From IMG/VR virus record IMGVR_UViG_3300028920_000145, positions 1-40,430 of that record: a DNA stretch of 40,430 bases. One strand, given 5' to 3'. This document shows, in pieces, positions 14,951-21,335 of the stretch; positions within the stretch are counted from its first letter, which is position 1, and every line of letters begins with the position of its first letter. The DNA comes from a virus. The position numbers were made by a program, and so were the translations under genes. The notes below the pieces were generated by a model. That model saw nothing but the letters and a program-made list of their open reading frames with translations, ran no database searches and was not told the origin of the DNA.

Positions 14951-15453
14951 TGGAAATCACCTACACGATAAAAAGCAAACAAATAGACGACCTTTTTAGA
15001 AAACTGATAAGGCGCTCCGTCAATCTGCGGCCCGCACTGGTGTCAATAGGGGAAAAACTGGTTGATTCGATAGAGCAGAATTTTGAGGATGAGGGAAGGC
15101 CGAAAAAATGGAAACCGCTTTCCCCACCCACTTTAAGGGCCCGGCGGAAAAAAGGATATACAGGGCCAATCTTACAAGCGACTGGACAACTGGCTGCCTC
15201 CATTGCCAATAATGTGGACGTGGAGGCTGATGCCGTTTATGTAGGAGCTAAGGAATACGGGAAATATGTCCATTTTGGCACAAAGCAAAATGTTACCCCA
15301 CGTCAAAGGATGTGGCTTGGTAAGAACCTGGGACTATGGAAAAAGGTCGGGGATAAGCTGGAAACACCTGCCAGGCCGTTTATGCTGGTACAGGATGAGG
15401 ATATTGATTTCGCGGAAAAACGAATGCTTGACCATCTGACTGCAAACTTATGA
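14950..15453 (+). CDS. Mu gpG-like virion morphogenesis protein
   Basis: ATG 14950 overlaps the gpF stop (TAATG), giving 167 residues starting MEITYTIKSKQIDDLFRK. A longer frame exists upstream but the overlap start is preferred. KKWKPLSPPTLRARRKKGY, LQATGQLAASI, and YGKYVHFGTKQNVTPRQRMW match the phage virion morphogenesis family (Mu gpG), which acts in tail completion or head-tail joining. It ends with a 4-nt overlap with the Mor-like gene. Confidence 0.88.
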   Translation: MEITYTIKSKQIDDLFRKLIRRSVNLRPALVSIGEKLVDSIEQNFEDEGRPKKWKPLSPPTLRARRKKGYTGPILQATGQLAASIANNVDVEADAVYVGAKEYGKYVHFGTKQNVTPRQRMWLGKNLGLWKKVGDKLETPARPFMLVQDEDIDFAEKRMLDHLTANL

Positions 15454-15722
15454 AGGCGCTTTTATCAAATTTTGAAATAGAGGATTTCCCAAATAAATCC
15501 ATGCGCATGGTGGCCAGAAAGCTGGGCGTGCATTTTGCAAAGGAATTAATGACCAAATGCGGCGGGAGCATTATCTACGTCCCATCAAGATTTACGACCC
15601 GCTTTTGCAGGCGGTATATAGAAAAGCATTTTGACGGCAAAAATCACGATGCGATGGCAGCGGATTTGGATATCACCCAGCGATCCGTTTATCGTCACCT
15701 GGATTCAAAGATTACCGAGTAA
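15450..15722 (+). CDS. Mor-like transcription activator
   Basis: A 90-residue protein. GGSIIYVPSRFTTRF and the C-terminal helix-turn-helix DAMAADLDITQRSVYRHL match the Mor/C family of Mu, where an N-terminal dimer part is followed by a DNA-binding HTH that activates middle and late promoters. It is the last + strand gene of the head block and converges on the - strand gene at 15705 with an 18-nt overlap. No Mu transposition genes are present, so it may control head or tail transcription here. Confidence 0.75.
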   Translation: MKALLSNFEIEDFPNKSMRMVARKLGVHFAKELMTKCGGSIIYVPSRFTTRFCRRYIEKHFDGKNHDAMAADLDITQRSVYRHLDSKITE

Positions 15723-15872
15723 TTTTAAACGCATCAAATAGCGTTCCTGCCAGGGAAGACGATTCCATTTCTTTTTCAGCTCACGCCTTATGCGGTTTCC
15801 ACTGGCGCCCACCAGTTGGTTGTTTATCCTGGCTGCCTCTTTGGATAATAATTTAGACATCCTGCCGTTCAT
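15705..15872 (-). CDS. Small basic hypothetical protein, 55 aa
   Basis: The preferred start is ATG 15872 behind AAAGGA, inside the end of the upstream gene. The product begins MNGRMSKLLSKEAARINNQL and is rich in Arg and Lys (RIRRELKKKWNRLPW), so it could bind nucleic acid. An alternative ATG upstream at 15893 adds seven residues. It overlaps the Mor-like gene tail to tail. No family recognised. Confidence 0.55.
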   Translation of the reverse strand: MNGRMSKLLSKEAARINNQLVGASGNRIRRELKKKWNRLPWQERYLMRLKLLGNL

Positions 15873-16299
15873 TATTTTTTTTCCTTTCATCAATCGTTTT
15901 TATCATTTGATCCATCCTCGATATGGCCATATCAATATCTGTAAACGCCGTTTTCATGTCTGGATTATCCACATAGGAAACACGTGGGGTTTTCTTTTGC
16001 CTTTCAATCATATCCTGGATGATGAAATCATAAGCGGGAATTAGGGACGGCTCAATAATGAATTTTATCACGTTCCCTTTATGCTTTATCTGATACCGAT
16101 AAAACCCGGTAGGCTCAATCTTAATGAATTTTATTTCAAACGGGTTTTCTTCTGTGGCTTTATCCACAATGCTTTTAAGCTGGTTGCTTATTTTTGGCTG
16201 CGGTTTTTGCCGAGCCTTTTTTAATTCCTCTATCTCGGAAATCAACATCTTGATTCGTCCCTTAATCCAGTTTATTTCCTGTTCGATGTACATGGTCAC
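15853..16299 (-). CDS. Hypothetical protein, 148 aa, coiled-coil N-terminus
   Basis: Starts MTMYIEQEINWIKGRIKM and has a charged helix of about 30 residues, a beta segment (FIKIEPTGFYRYQIKHKG) and a second helical end (KTAFTDIDMAISRMDQMI). Not recognised. It overlaps the M15 peptidase gene by 4 nt, so the two are translated together near the end of the long - strand unit. Confidence 0.7.
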   Translation of the reverse strand: MTMYIEQEINWIKGRIKMLISEIEELKKARQKPQPKISNQLKSIVDKATEENPFEIKFIKIEPTGFYRYQIKHKGNVIKFIIEPSLIPAYDFIIQDMIERQKKTPRVSYVDNPDMKTAFTDIDMAISRMDQMIKTIDERKKNNERQDV

Positions 16300-16601
16300 G
16301 CCTTTGGATCATACTCTATATGAATGTGATTTTTATGATAGATAACATCAAATTCCTTGCCTAACCTCACACCTATTTCATTGGCGACTGCTTTGCACTG
16401 GCCCTCAGTGGGAAACTCCCTGGTACGGATATCTACCGCTTTCCCGACATAATGCAGGCTGTCTTGTATATGATTACCATCGCAGCCAGAAGTGATCACG
16501 AACTCCTGGTCTAACGTGTCATACAGGTCTTTCGCCACCATGCAGGCTATTACCATTTGCGGGGATATGTTTTTTATGCTTACTCCTGTTTTTAATCTCA
16601 T
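16296..16601 (-). CDS. M15-type peptidase, endolysin candidate
   Basis: A 101-residue protein. SLHYVGKAVDIRT followed by YHKNHIHIEYDP gives the His, Asp and His zinc ligands of M15/VanY-type L,D- or D,D-carboxypeptidases, and the length matches small phage forms. Such enzymes cut peptidoglycan cross-links at lysis. No signal peptide is seen, so export would need a holin. It is far from the holin-like gene at 29037-29264, an unusual split of lysis genes. Confidence 0.8.
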   Translation of the reverse strand: MRLKTGVSIKNISPQMVIACMVAKDLYDTLDQEFVITSGCDGNHIQDSLHYVGKAVDIRTREFPTEGQCKAVANEIGVRLGKEFDVIYHKNHIHIEYDPKA

Positions 16602-16616
16602 TCGTCAACCTTCCTT

Positions 16617-16802
16617 TCATACGTTAAACTGGTCTAATGTGTTTACTTTCAGCTTGACTTTTCCATCCTCTATTTGCCAGGAATAGATTATATTTTCCCC
16701 GCATTTGCGGCAGTCAAAACTCCCAGTCCCAATCATTTCGCCGTTATATATAGTCTGATATGTTCGGCAAAGAGGACATTTTATATGTAAATTTATTTCC
16801 AT
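16617..16802 (-). CDS. Zinc-ribbon protein, 61 aa
   Basis: Two CxxC pairs, CPLC near residue 9 and CRKC near residue 31, form a zinc ribbon. The C-terminal half (SWQIEDGKVKLKVNTLDQ) is a beta hairpin. No enzyme motif. It lies between the M15 peptidase and the DUF1064 gene. Small zinc-ribbon proteins of this type are common in phages and may bind DNA, RNA or host proteins. Confidence 0.7.
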   Translation of the reverse strand: MEINLHIKCPLCRTYQTIYNGEMIGTGSFDCRKCGENIIYSWQIEDGKVKLKVNTLDQFNV

Positions 16803-16805
16803 TTC

Positions 16806-17159
16806 TTACCTCTTATAATATATAATTTTATACTCGATTTCAGGAAAGATTGCCTGAAAAAGTTTATGCTTTAACTTCCAGTCACTGGTTGCCACTCCTT
16901 TAAATTCCTCCACCCATTTGCGGTCATTTGCGCCCGTTACCCAAAAATCCACATAGTGATTTGTTATATGCTTTCCATTCACGTCCAGGCTGAATTTTTT
17001 TTGCGTTTCATACTCCTTTATATACTTGGCTTTAACCAGCATCGCCAGCTTATTGCAGTGCTCCGCTTCCCCCCTGGAATGATGCCAGTGTCCAGAACTG
17101 CATTTACAAGATTTTGATTTATACTTAGAAACTCGTTTTTTAATGAATGAATTCATCAT
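16806..17159 (-). CDS. DUF1064 nuclease-like protein
   Basis: A 117-residue protein. HHSRGEAEHCNKLAMLVK, then YETQKKFSLDV, then HYVDFWV and WVEEFKGVAT match DUF1064. The D and ExK residues in the last two segments fit a small PD-(D/E)XK nuclease-like core. Such proteins may act in phage recombination or DNA processing. An N-terminal basic, Cys/His-rich stretch (KSCKCSSGHWHH) could bind metal. Confidence 0.75.
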   Translation of the reverse strand: MMNSFIKKRVSKYKSKSCKCSSGHWHHSRGEAEHCNKLAMLVKAKYIKEYETQKKFSLDVNGKHITNHYVDFWVTGANDRKWVEEFKGVATSDWKLKHKLFQAIFPEIEYKIIYYKR

Positions 17160-17177
17160 TTTATTTTCTCAATCTTC

Positions 17178-17768
17178 CTAATTTTTAGGAATTAATACAT
17201 AATAATTTCTATCATCAACCATTCCAGGAGCTTCTTCAACGACATTAAATCCGAAATCATTAAATAATCTCAAAAGGCTTTCTTTTGTATGACAAAAATT
17301 TTTCAAATCATCATATGCATTTTTTACTTTTGTTTTAAGACTTTTAAGATCAGTTCCTTCAATTCTTTCAACGCCTGAATAACCATCAATAGTTATAGGC
17401 TTCTCTCTTTTTAATACGGCATCAGTCACATGAAATGTATCTAATATGACTGTTGTATAATTTATTTTTCCTAAAAGATCAAATTGTTCATTTAATGGAA
17501 GATGATAATGTATGCCAAGACAATTTATTATATCATATCCTGTAAATTCAAAGTCTTTTAAATTTACTACCTGCCAGTTTATATTTGGCAGATAAAACGG
17601 GATACGATCTGGACGTGCGTCAAATGCTGTTACTTTATAACCTTTTAATGCCGCTAATGTGGCGAATTTTCCGTGACCGGTTGCTATATCCAGTAATTTT
17701 CCTCCTTTCCCATATTTATCAAGAAGTTTTTCATAAACATTCAATCTAAAAAATTTATTTCTTTCCAT
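17178..17768 (-). CDS. SAM-dependent methyltransferase, class I
   Basis: A 196-residue protein. LLDIATGHGKFATLAAL is the SAM-binding motif I and VTAFDARPDR the following acidic strand. The IINCLGIHYHL segment is motif IV-like, without the NPPY of DNA adenine methylases. The substrate is not clear: it could be a small molecule or glycan. The ribosome site is AGGAGG. Its base composition is more AT-rich than the head genes, suggesting recent acquisition. Confidence 0.75.
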   Translation of the reverse strand: MERNKFFRLNVYEKLLDKYGKGGKLLDIATGHGKFATLAALKGYKVTAFDARPDRIPFYLPNINWQVVNLKDFEFTGYDIINCLGIHYHLPLNEQFDLLGKINYTTVILDTFHVTDAVLKREKPITIDGYSGVERIEGTDLKSLKTKVKNAYDDLKNFCHTKESLLRLFNDFGFNVVEEAPGMVDDRNYYVLIPKN

Positions 17769-17789
17769 TTTTTTCCTCCTGTATTGTTT

Positions 17790-17963
17790 TCATTTTTTTT
17801 CCATTTTTTTTGTTTTTACTTCAGGCCGATAAAATACATCTTCATTTTTTCCGCAGATTTCACATATGCCGCCGTTATCCTTATATTTAAAAACCTTTGC
17901 TGCGCACGGCTCAGAAAATCCTTGCTTTATGTCTTTTATTTTGCATTCATCACAACACCACAT
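17790..17963 (-). CDS. Zinc-binding small protein, 57 aa
   Basis: Found by translating the gap between the methyltransferase and the pentapeptide gene. ATG 17963 has a GGGAGG ribosome site and the frame ends at 17790. Cysteines CCDEC near residue 3 and CEIC near residue 34 form two knuckles of a zinc ribbon. The C-terminus is Lys-rich. The 27 nt up to and including its start codon are identical to those before the pentapeptide gene (see repeat entry). Confidence 0.65.
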   Translation of the reverse strand: MWCCDECKIKDIKQGFSEPCAAKVFKYKDNGGICEICGKNEDVFYRPEVKTKKMEKK

Positions 17964-17987
17964 TATTTACCTCCCATTCCATAGCCC
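17961..17987. repeat. Gene-boundary direct repeat, copy A (27 nt)
   Basis: On the - strand this begins GGGCTATGGAATGGGA and ends in the start codon ATG of the next gene. It is identical over 27 nt to 18447-18473, and its first 16 nt recur at 19166-19181. The repeats bracket the pentapeptide gene and the C5 methyltransferase gene. Confidence 0.8.
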
Positions 17988-17990
17988 TTA

Positions 17991-18449
17991 TTACCATTCT
18001 TCCGCCTCCTTTCTGGTAATGAAAAAATGTATTCCATGAGAGCAGTCTAATCGAATATCATCACAGAATTTATCTGCATAGACCGTTTCTCTTTTTTTGT
18101 ATTCTAATTTTGAATTAGCTGTTTTACTTTTTCCATTACCTTCTAAAACTTTAGCATGGCTCGCTCTACACTTACGATTTATCAGACAGGAAGTTCTTTT
18201 TGCATCTTCGGGGATAAGAAGTTTACAAATACCTGTGTCTAGTTTTTTCCAAGCTTCAAAACTACCTGTTTCTGGACAGATTTGGAAATCAGGTAATTTT
18301 GCTCCCCGAAGGTTTGCTTCCCGAAGGTTTGCTTCCCAAAGGTCTGCTCCCTGAAGGTCTGCTCCCTGAAGGTCTGCCCTTTCCCCACCTTCATTATTCA
18401 ACCATTTGGCATGGTTCTTTAAGATTTCTTTTAATTTCTTTTTATCCAT
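17991..18449 (-). CDS. Pentapeptide-repeat protein with DUF5758-like domain
   Basis: A 152-residue protein. After a helix (LKEILKNHAKWL), residues 24-50 are pentapeptide repeats (A[DN]LxG type: ADLQGADLQGADL, EANLREANL). The rest (PETGSFEAWKKL, RTSCLINRKCRASHAKVL) resembles DUF5758, often joined to such repeats in phages. Pentapeptide solenoids can mimic DNA, but the role here is unknown. The gene is flanked by the 27-nt boundary repeats at 17961 and 18447, so it looks like a mobile one-gene insert. Confidence 0.8.
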   Translation of the reverse strand: MDKKKLKEILKNHAKWLNNEGGERADLQGADLQGADLWEANLREANLRGAKLPDFQICPETGSFEAWKKLDTGICKLLIPEDAKRTSCLINRKCRASHAKVLEGNGKSKTANSKLEYKKRETVYADKFCDDIRLDCSHGIHFFITRKEAEEW

Positions 18450-18473
18450 TATTTACCTCCCATTCCATAGCCC
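18447..18473. repeat. Gene-boundary direct repeat, copy B (27 nt)
   Basis: Same 27 nt as copy A, 486 nt away, just before the pentapeptide gene. It also encodes the last residues of the C5 methyltransferase. Confidence 0.8.
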
Positions 18474-19171
18474 CCCCCATTTAAAAGTTTAAATGCTGTT
18501 GCCGCCACGATTGGAACCTGTCCATTTCCAATGGCTTTAAGTCTGTCCACCCTATGGGCCATCCCATCATCCACTCGTGATTTTTGGGGGTAGGTTTTCC
18601 AAATACTTTCACGGCGTTTCTTGATGATGGCCATTTTTGCATTGATTTCGCCGCCCAATTTGCTTTTGTAGTTGGAGTCGGCAAATAACCACCATCTTCT
18701 CCTAATATGGTCAGAACCCAATTGTTTCGCCGAGAGCATAAGTCTTTTTGTTTTATAGCCAATTTCGGTAAGGTCGCTTTGTGCTTGAATGATAGCATCT
18801 TCGTCCACATTCTCAGCGAAAACATATTTGCTTTGTATAATTCCAATGCTTTCAAGCATTTCTGTCCATCTATGTTCTGCCGTCCAATTTCCATGTGCTG
18901 CGGTGCTCCACGCTTGACAGGGAAAGCCTCCTGTGATGAGGTCAACCATTCCTTTATAGCATTCTGCGTATTTTTTGACGAATCCCCGAATGTCTCCAAA
19001 GATTGGTGCTTTGCTAAGCAGCCCATCGAGTTGTCTTTGCTTGAGGACTTTTTGACAGTATTCTTCATATTCTACATATCCTTTACAGTTAAATCCAAGT
19101 AAATGCTGCATGGCAAGATCACCCCCACCAGCACCGGAAAATAAAGACAGGTAAGTCAAATTGTTTCCCAT
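18449..19171 (-). CDS. DNA cytosine-5 methyltransferase
   Basis: A 240-residue enzyme that transfers a methyl group from SAM to cytosine C5 in DNA. Motif I LSLFSGAGGGDLAM, catalytic motif IV GGFPCQAW (Cys near residue 85), motif VI FAENV, motif VIII HIRRRWWLFA and motif X LKAIGNGQVP are all present. The target recognition part is short. It protects phage DNA from restriction. The gene overlaps the upstream winged-helix gene by 16 nt. A second frame in its 3' half encodes another conserved phage peptide (see 18481-19068). Confidence 0.93.
   Translation of the reverse strand: MGNNLTYLSLFSGAGGGDLAMQHLLGFNCKGYVEYEEYCQKVLKQRQLDGLLSKAPIFGDIRGFVKKYAECYKGMVDLITGGFPCQAWSTAAHGNWTAEHRWTEMLESIGIIQSKYVFAENVDEDAIIQAQSDLTEIGYKTKRLMLSAKQLGSDHIRRRWWLFADSNYKSKLGGEINAKMAIIKKRRESIWKTYPQKSRVDDGMAHRVDRLKAIGNGQVPIVAATAFKLLNGGGYGMGGK
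18481..19068 (-). other. Overlapping second frame in the C5 methyltransferase gene
   Basis: An open frame of 195 codons lies inside the methyltransferase gene in another - strand frame. Its first half is likely a shadow of the catalytic region. Its end holds GGYLPTPTT and EWMMGWPIGWTDL, which match a conserved phage methylase-associated peptide family (PTPTAxD... MGxPxGWTxL). The same bases give the methyltransferase motif RVDRLKAIGNGQVP in frame one. Whether this frame is translated, by internal start or frameshift, is not known. Confidence 0.35.
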
Positions 19172-19467
19172 TCCATAGCCCCCTGCCGCTTTTCCCCTGT
19201 CCTCCGTACCAGGTCTTTCTTGTGCAGGTCTGCCATCCTTCTGGCTACCAGGTGATAATCAAGCCCGCTCATGACAGCCAGCTCCTTACAGGTGGATTTT
19301 CCATAATATTTAAGGGCATCAAGTACACATTTGGCCTGCCGTGCTATCATTCCAGTCCTGGCCCCCTTTTCCGCCGCCTCCCTGCTGGTCTCACAATCTG
19401 AGACCCGGTAGTTCTCATGGGGGCGGATTTTTAAATCAAGCTCCTGGGTGAAAATATCCTGTTGCAT
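19156..19467 (-). CDS. Winged-helix DNA-binding protein
   Basis: A 103-residue protein. Residues about 44-90 (VLDALKYYGKSTCKELAVMS, then LDYHLVARRMADLHKKDLV) form a winged helix-turn-helix with a wing at RRTGEKRQG. The N-terminal part (ETSREAAEKGARTG) is typical of phage/MarR-like DNA-binding proteins found beside methyltransferases. It may regulate the adjacent methyltransferase. Its end and the methyltransferase start share the 16-nt boundary repeat 19166-19181. Confidence 0.75.
   Translation of the reverse strand: MQQDIFTQELDLKIRPHENYRVSDCETSREAAEKGARTGMIARQAKCVLDALKYYGKSTCKELAVMSGLDYHLVARRMADLHKKDLVRRTGEKRQGAMEWETI
19166..19181. repeat. Gene-boundary direct repeat, copy C (16 nt)
   Basis: The first 16 nt of the 27-nt repeat at 17961 and 18447. 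Here they encode the end of the winged-helix protein and the start of the methyltransferase. Confidence 0.7.
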
Positions 19468-19673
19468 TAGTTGCCCTCCAGTCCTCGTCTAGCTTCCTTT
19501 TTTGCTGCCGATAGCGACCAGGTAAAATCGGCGCATACATTTTCCAAGTGTGATTTATAGCGGGCCGCCTCCGCTTTCACCTCCTCCAGTTCTTTCTGGA
19601 GGGATTGAATGCGTGATGTCCTTCCATCCAAAAAACCTTTATCATAGTCCGATATTATATCCATCTCACTCAC
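19467..19673 (-). CDS. Small coiled-coil protein, 68 aa
   Basis: Starts MSEMDIISDYDKGFLDG and contains one heptad-rich helix (IQSLQKELEEVKAEAARYK). It probably dimerises. The downstream gene overlaps by 1 nt. The start region carries the repeated gene-start sequence GGCGGTGAGTGA that also precedes other small genes of this cluster. Function unknown. Confidence 0.7.
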   Translation of the reverse strand: MSEMDIISDYDKGFLDGRTSRIQSLQKELEEVKAEAARYKSHLENVCADFTWSLSAAKKEARRGLEGN

Positions 19674-19929
19674 CGCCTTCCTTTATTTTTCTTTCCGCAA
19701 ACTCAAGCCAAGTATTAATAAAATCTCTTTTTGCTTTAATATCTCGTATCAAAAAATCAAAAGCACACTCTTTGTATAGCTCCTTCCAATCGGCATTAAT
19801 CTCACCATCTCCAACATCTATAACATAATTTCCACCCTTTGGCGTTGTTCTCTCAAGTACTGTTCCAAATTCGGGTCTAGTTATACCATCCCATACTGCA
19901 ACCCTATCTCCCACCTGAAATACTCTCAT
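19666..19929 (-). CDS. Hypothetical protein, 87 aa, beta-barrel-like N-terminus
   Basis: The preferred start is ATG 19929 just after GGCGGTGAGTGAT. An upstream start at 19989 is possible but would overlap the previous gene. MRVFQVGDRVAVWDGI and YVIDVGDGEINADWKEL suggest a small SH3-like beta barrel, and the C-terminal part is helical (DIKAKRDFINTWLEFAER). No family recognised. It overlaps the next gene by 8 nt. Confidence 0.65.
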   Translation of the reverse strand: MRVFQVGDRVAVWDGITRPEFGTVLERTTPKGGNYVIDVGDGEINADWKELYKECAFDFLIRDIKAKRDFINTWLEFAERKIKEGGE

Positions 19930-19930
19930 A

Positions 19931-20125
19931 TCACTCACCGCCTTCCATTGGACATTCATAAGCCGTATCAGTATTACATTTCTGTCCATCTATACGGCAA
20001 GTTTTGCTATGTACTCTTTGAGATGGGCATTTTGGTTCGCTTGGTTCTAGGTTATAAGTTTTTGGAGATACCCAAACCTCATTATCAGGGACACATTCTT
20101 TTGCTTTCATTATTAGTTCCATCAC
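19931..20125 (-). CDS. Cysteine-containing hypothetical protein, 64 aa
   Basis: Starts at 20125 (GTG-ATG pair after GAGGTGAGTGA; the ATG is more likely). PKCPSQRVHSKTC and IDGQKCNTDTAYEC place four cysteines that could bind zinc. Otherwise polar and without known domain. Separated from neighbours by 1-2 nt, so part of one small-gene string. Confidence 0.6.
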   Translation of the reverse strand: MMELIMKAKECVPDNEVWVSPKTYNLEPSEPKCPSQRVHSKTCRIDGQKCNTDTAYECPMEGGE

Positions 20126-20320
20126 TCACCTCTTTACTCCTTTTGGTACTTCATTACATAGACTTTCTAATGTTTTTATATATGATTTAGCTTCCGCCAG
20201 TTCTTTTTGAAGGGATTTTATTCCAGCCTCTAAACAATCATGACAAGTACCACAACTATTACAATAACTTGCTACATGGCTCATATTTTTTTTACATTTG
20301 TCTGTTGAATATTCCATCAC
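20126..20320 (-). CDS. Cysteine cluster plus coiled coil, 64 aa
   Basis: Starts at 20320 after GACGGTGAGTGATG. CNSCGTCHDC near residues 20-29 is a dense Cys/His metal-binding motif, followed by a helix with heptads (IKSLQKELAEAKSYIKTLES) like the one in the 68-aa gene at 19467. The shared helix and shared start sequence suggest the genes share parts by recombination. Function unknown. Confidence 0.6.
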   Translation of the reverse strand: MMEYSTDKCKKNMSHVASYCNSCGTCHDCLEAGIKSLQKELAEAKSYIKTLESLCNEVPKGVKR

Positions 20321-20331
20321 TCACCGTCCTT

Positions 20332-20445
20332 TCAAATCCCTAACCGTTCAATGATTTTTTTTATCAACCTCTCATATTCTTCCGAGTCCTTACACTGGGC
20401 GGCTATCTCCCGCTTTAGCCTCTCGTATTCCCGATATTTATTCAT
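20332..20445 (-). CDS. Very small charged helical protein, 37 aa
   Basis: ATG 20445 has a strong AAGGAGG 6 nt before it. The product (MNKYREYERLKREIAAQC...) is one highly charged helix with two copies of the EYERL motif. It lies 2 nt after the DnaB-like gene. Too short for a known domain, but the ribosome site supports translation. Confidence 0.6.
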   Translation of the reverse strand: MNKYREYERLKREIAAQCKDSEEYERLIKKIIERLGI

Positions 20446-20447
20446 TG

Positions 20448-21335
20448 TCATCCTCCTTGTTGAAAATCATGATATGTCTCAGTTGGCATATAATAATCAA
20501 AAATATGTTCACCCGTTTTTCCGTAGTGCCTATTTTTAACCTTTTTTATTTCAATTTTTACTTTATTCTCCAGGCCAGCTTCATACTGGCGGGTAACTAT
20601 TAATCCGTTGTCGCTCTTATTTGCCCAATGCGAACTACCGCTTATATCGTATAAAGATAATCCCCTCTGCTGTTCCTTGGGGCCCTGCGGCTTGGCGGGA
20701 TGTGCTACTATCCAAAAATTTATCTCCAGGTTACGGGATAGCTTGCGGATCAACTTTAATGACTGCCCTATGTAATCCGTCTCGGTGATATCCTTCGGCC
20801 GGTGGTTTTCAAGCTCATTCCAGGGGTCAATTATCGCCATATCCAGTTTTTTCCCGTACATCTGCCGGCAAAACCTGATTGTCGTTAAAATCTCATCCAG
20901 GTTGATTTCTTCGGTTGACGCGTCCAAAAAAACAAAATGCGCGAAAACAAAATCCATCCATTCGGAAAATTCCTTTGGTGTCAATTTTTCCGCATTGTAA
21001 TTTGTACCGGTTATTTTTCCAGATAATTTTTCTACCAATTTGTTCACGTGGCCGCTGATCGGATATGCCTCGGGAGACATAATCAAGATATTCCAGTTCT
21101 CATTTTTTGCCATATTACAGGCTAAATTCTCCAGCCAGGCACTTTTCCCGCTTCCTGGATAACCCGTTAAAATGTTCAATTGCCCTTTTAATAGGGTTAA
21201 TTTCTCATCGAAAAACGGCCAGCCCGTAGAAATCCCCTTTGGAATACCATTCTCATACAGGTCTATGCACTCCTGCCGCAAGGCGTATTCATCGGCTATT
21301 TTGCCCAGTTTCTCTTTTATGGCTTTTATTTTCAT
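20448..21335 (-). CDS. DnaB/RecA-like replication ATPase
   Basis: A 295-residue ATPase with only the RecA-like helicase core. Walker A GYPGSGKS near residue 58, Walker B LDMAIIDPWNELE near 162, and the sensor-like WIVAHPAKPQGP near 208 match DnaB/Twinkle-type superfamily 4 helicases. There is no primase domain. It would unwind DNA at the phage fork, loaded by the initiator gene next to it (4-nt overlap). Alternative: a RecA-like accessory ATPase. Confidence 0.82.
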   Translation of the reverse strand: MKIKAIKEKLGKIADEYALRQECIDLYENGIPKGISTGWPFFDEKLTLLKGQLNILTGYPGSGKSAWLENLACNMAKNENWNILIMSPEAYPISGHVNKLVEKLSGKITGTNYNAEKLTPKEFSEWMDFVFAHFVFLDASTEEINLDEILTTIRFCRQMYGKKLDMAIIDPWNELENHRPKDITETDYIGQSLKLIRKLSRNLEINFWIVAHPAKPQGPKEQQRGLSLYDISGSSHWANKSDNGLIVTRQYEAGLENKVKIEIKKVKNRHYGKTGEHIFDYYMPTETYHDFQQGG

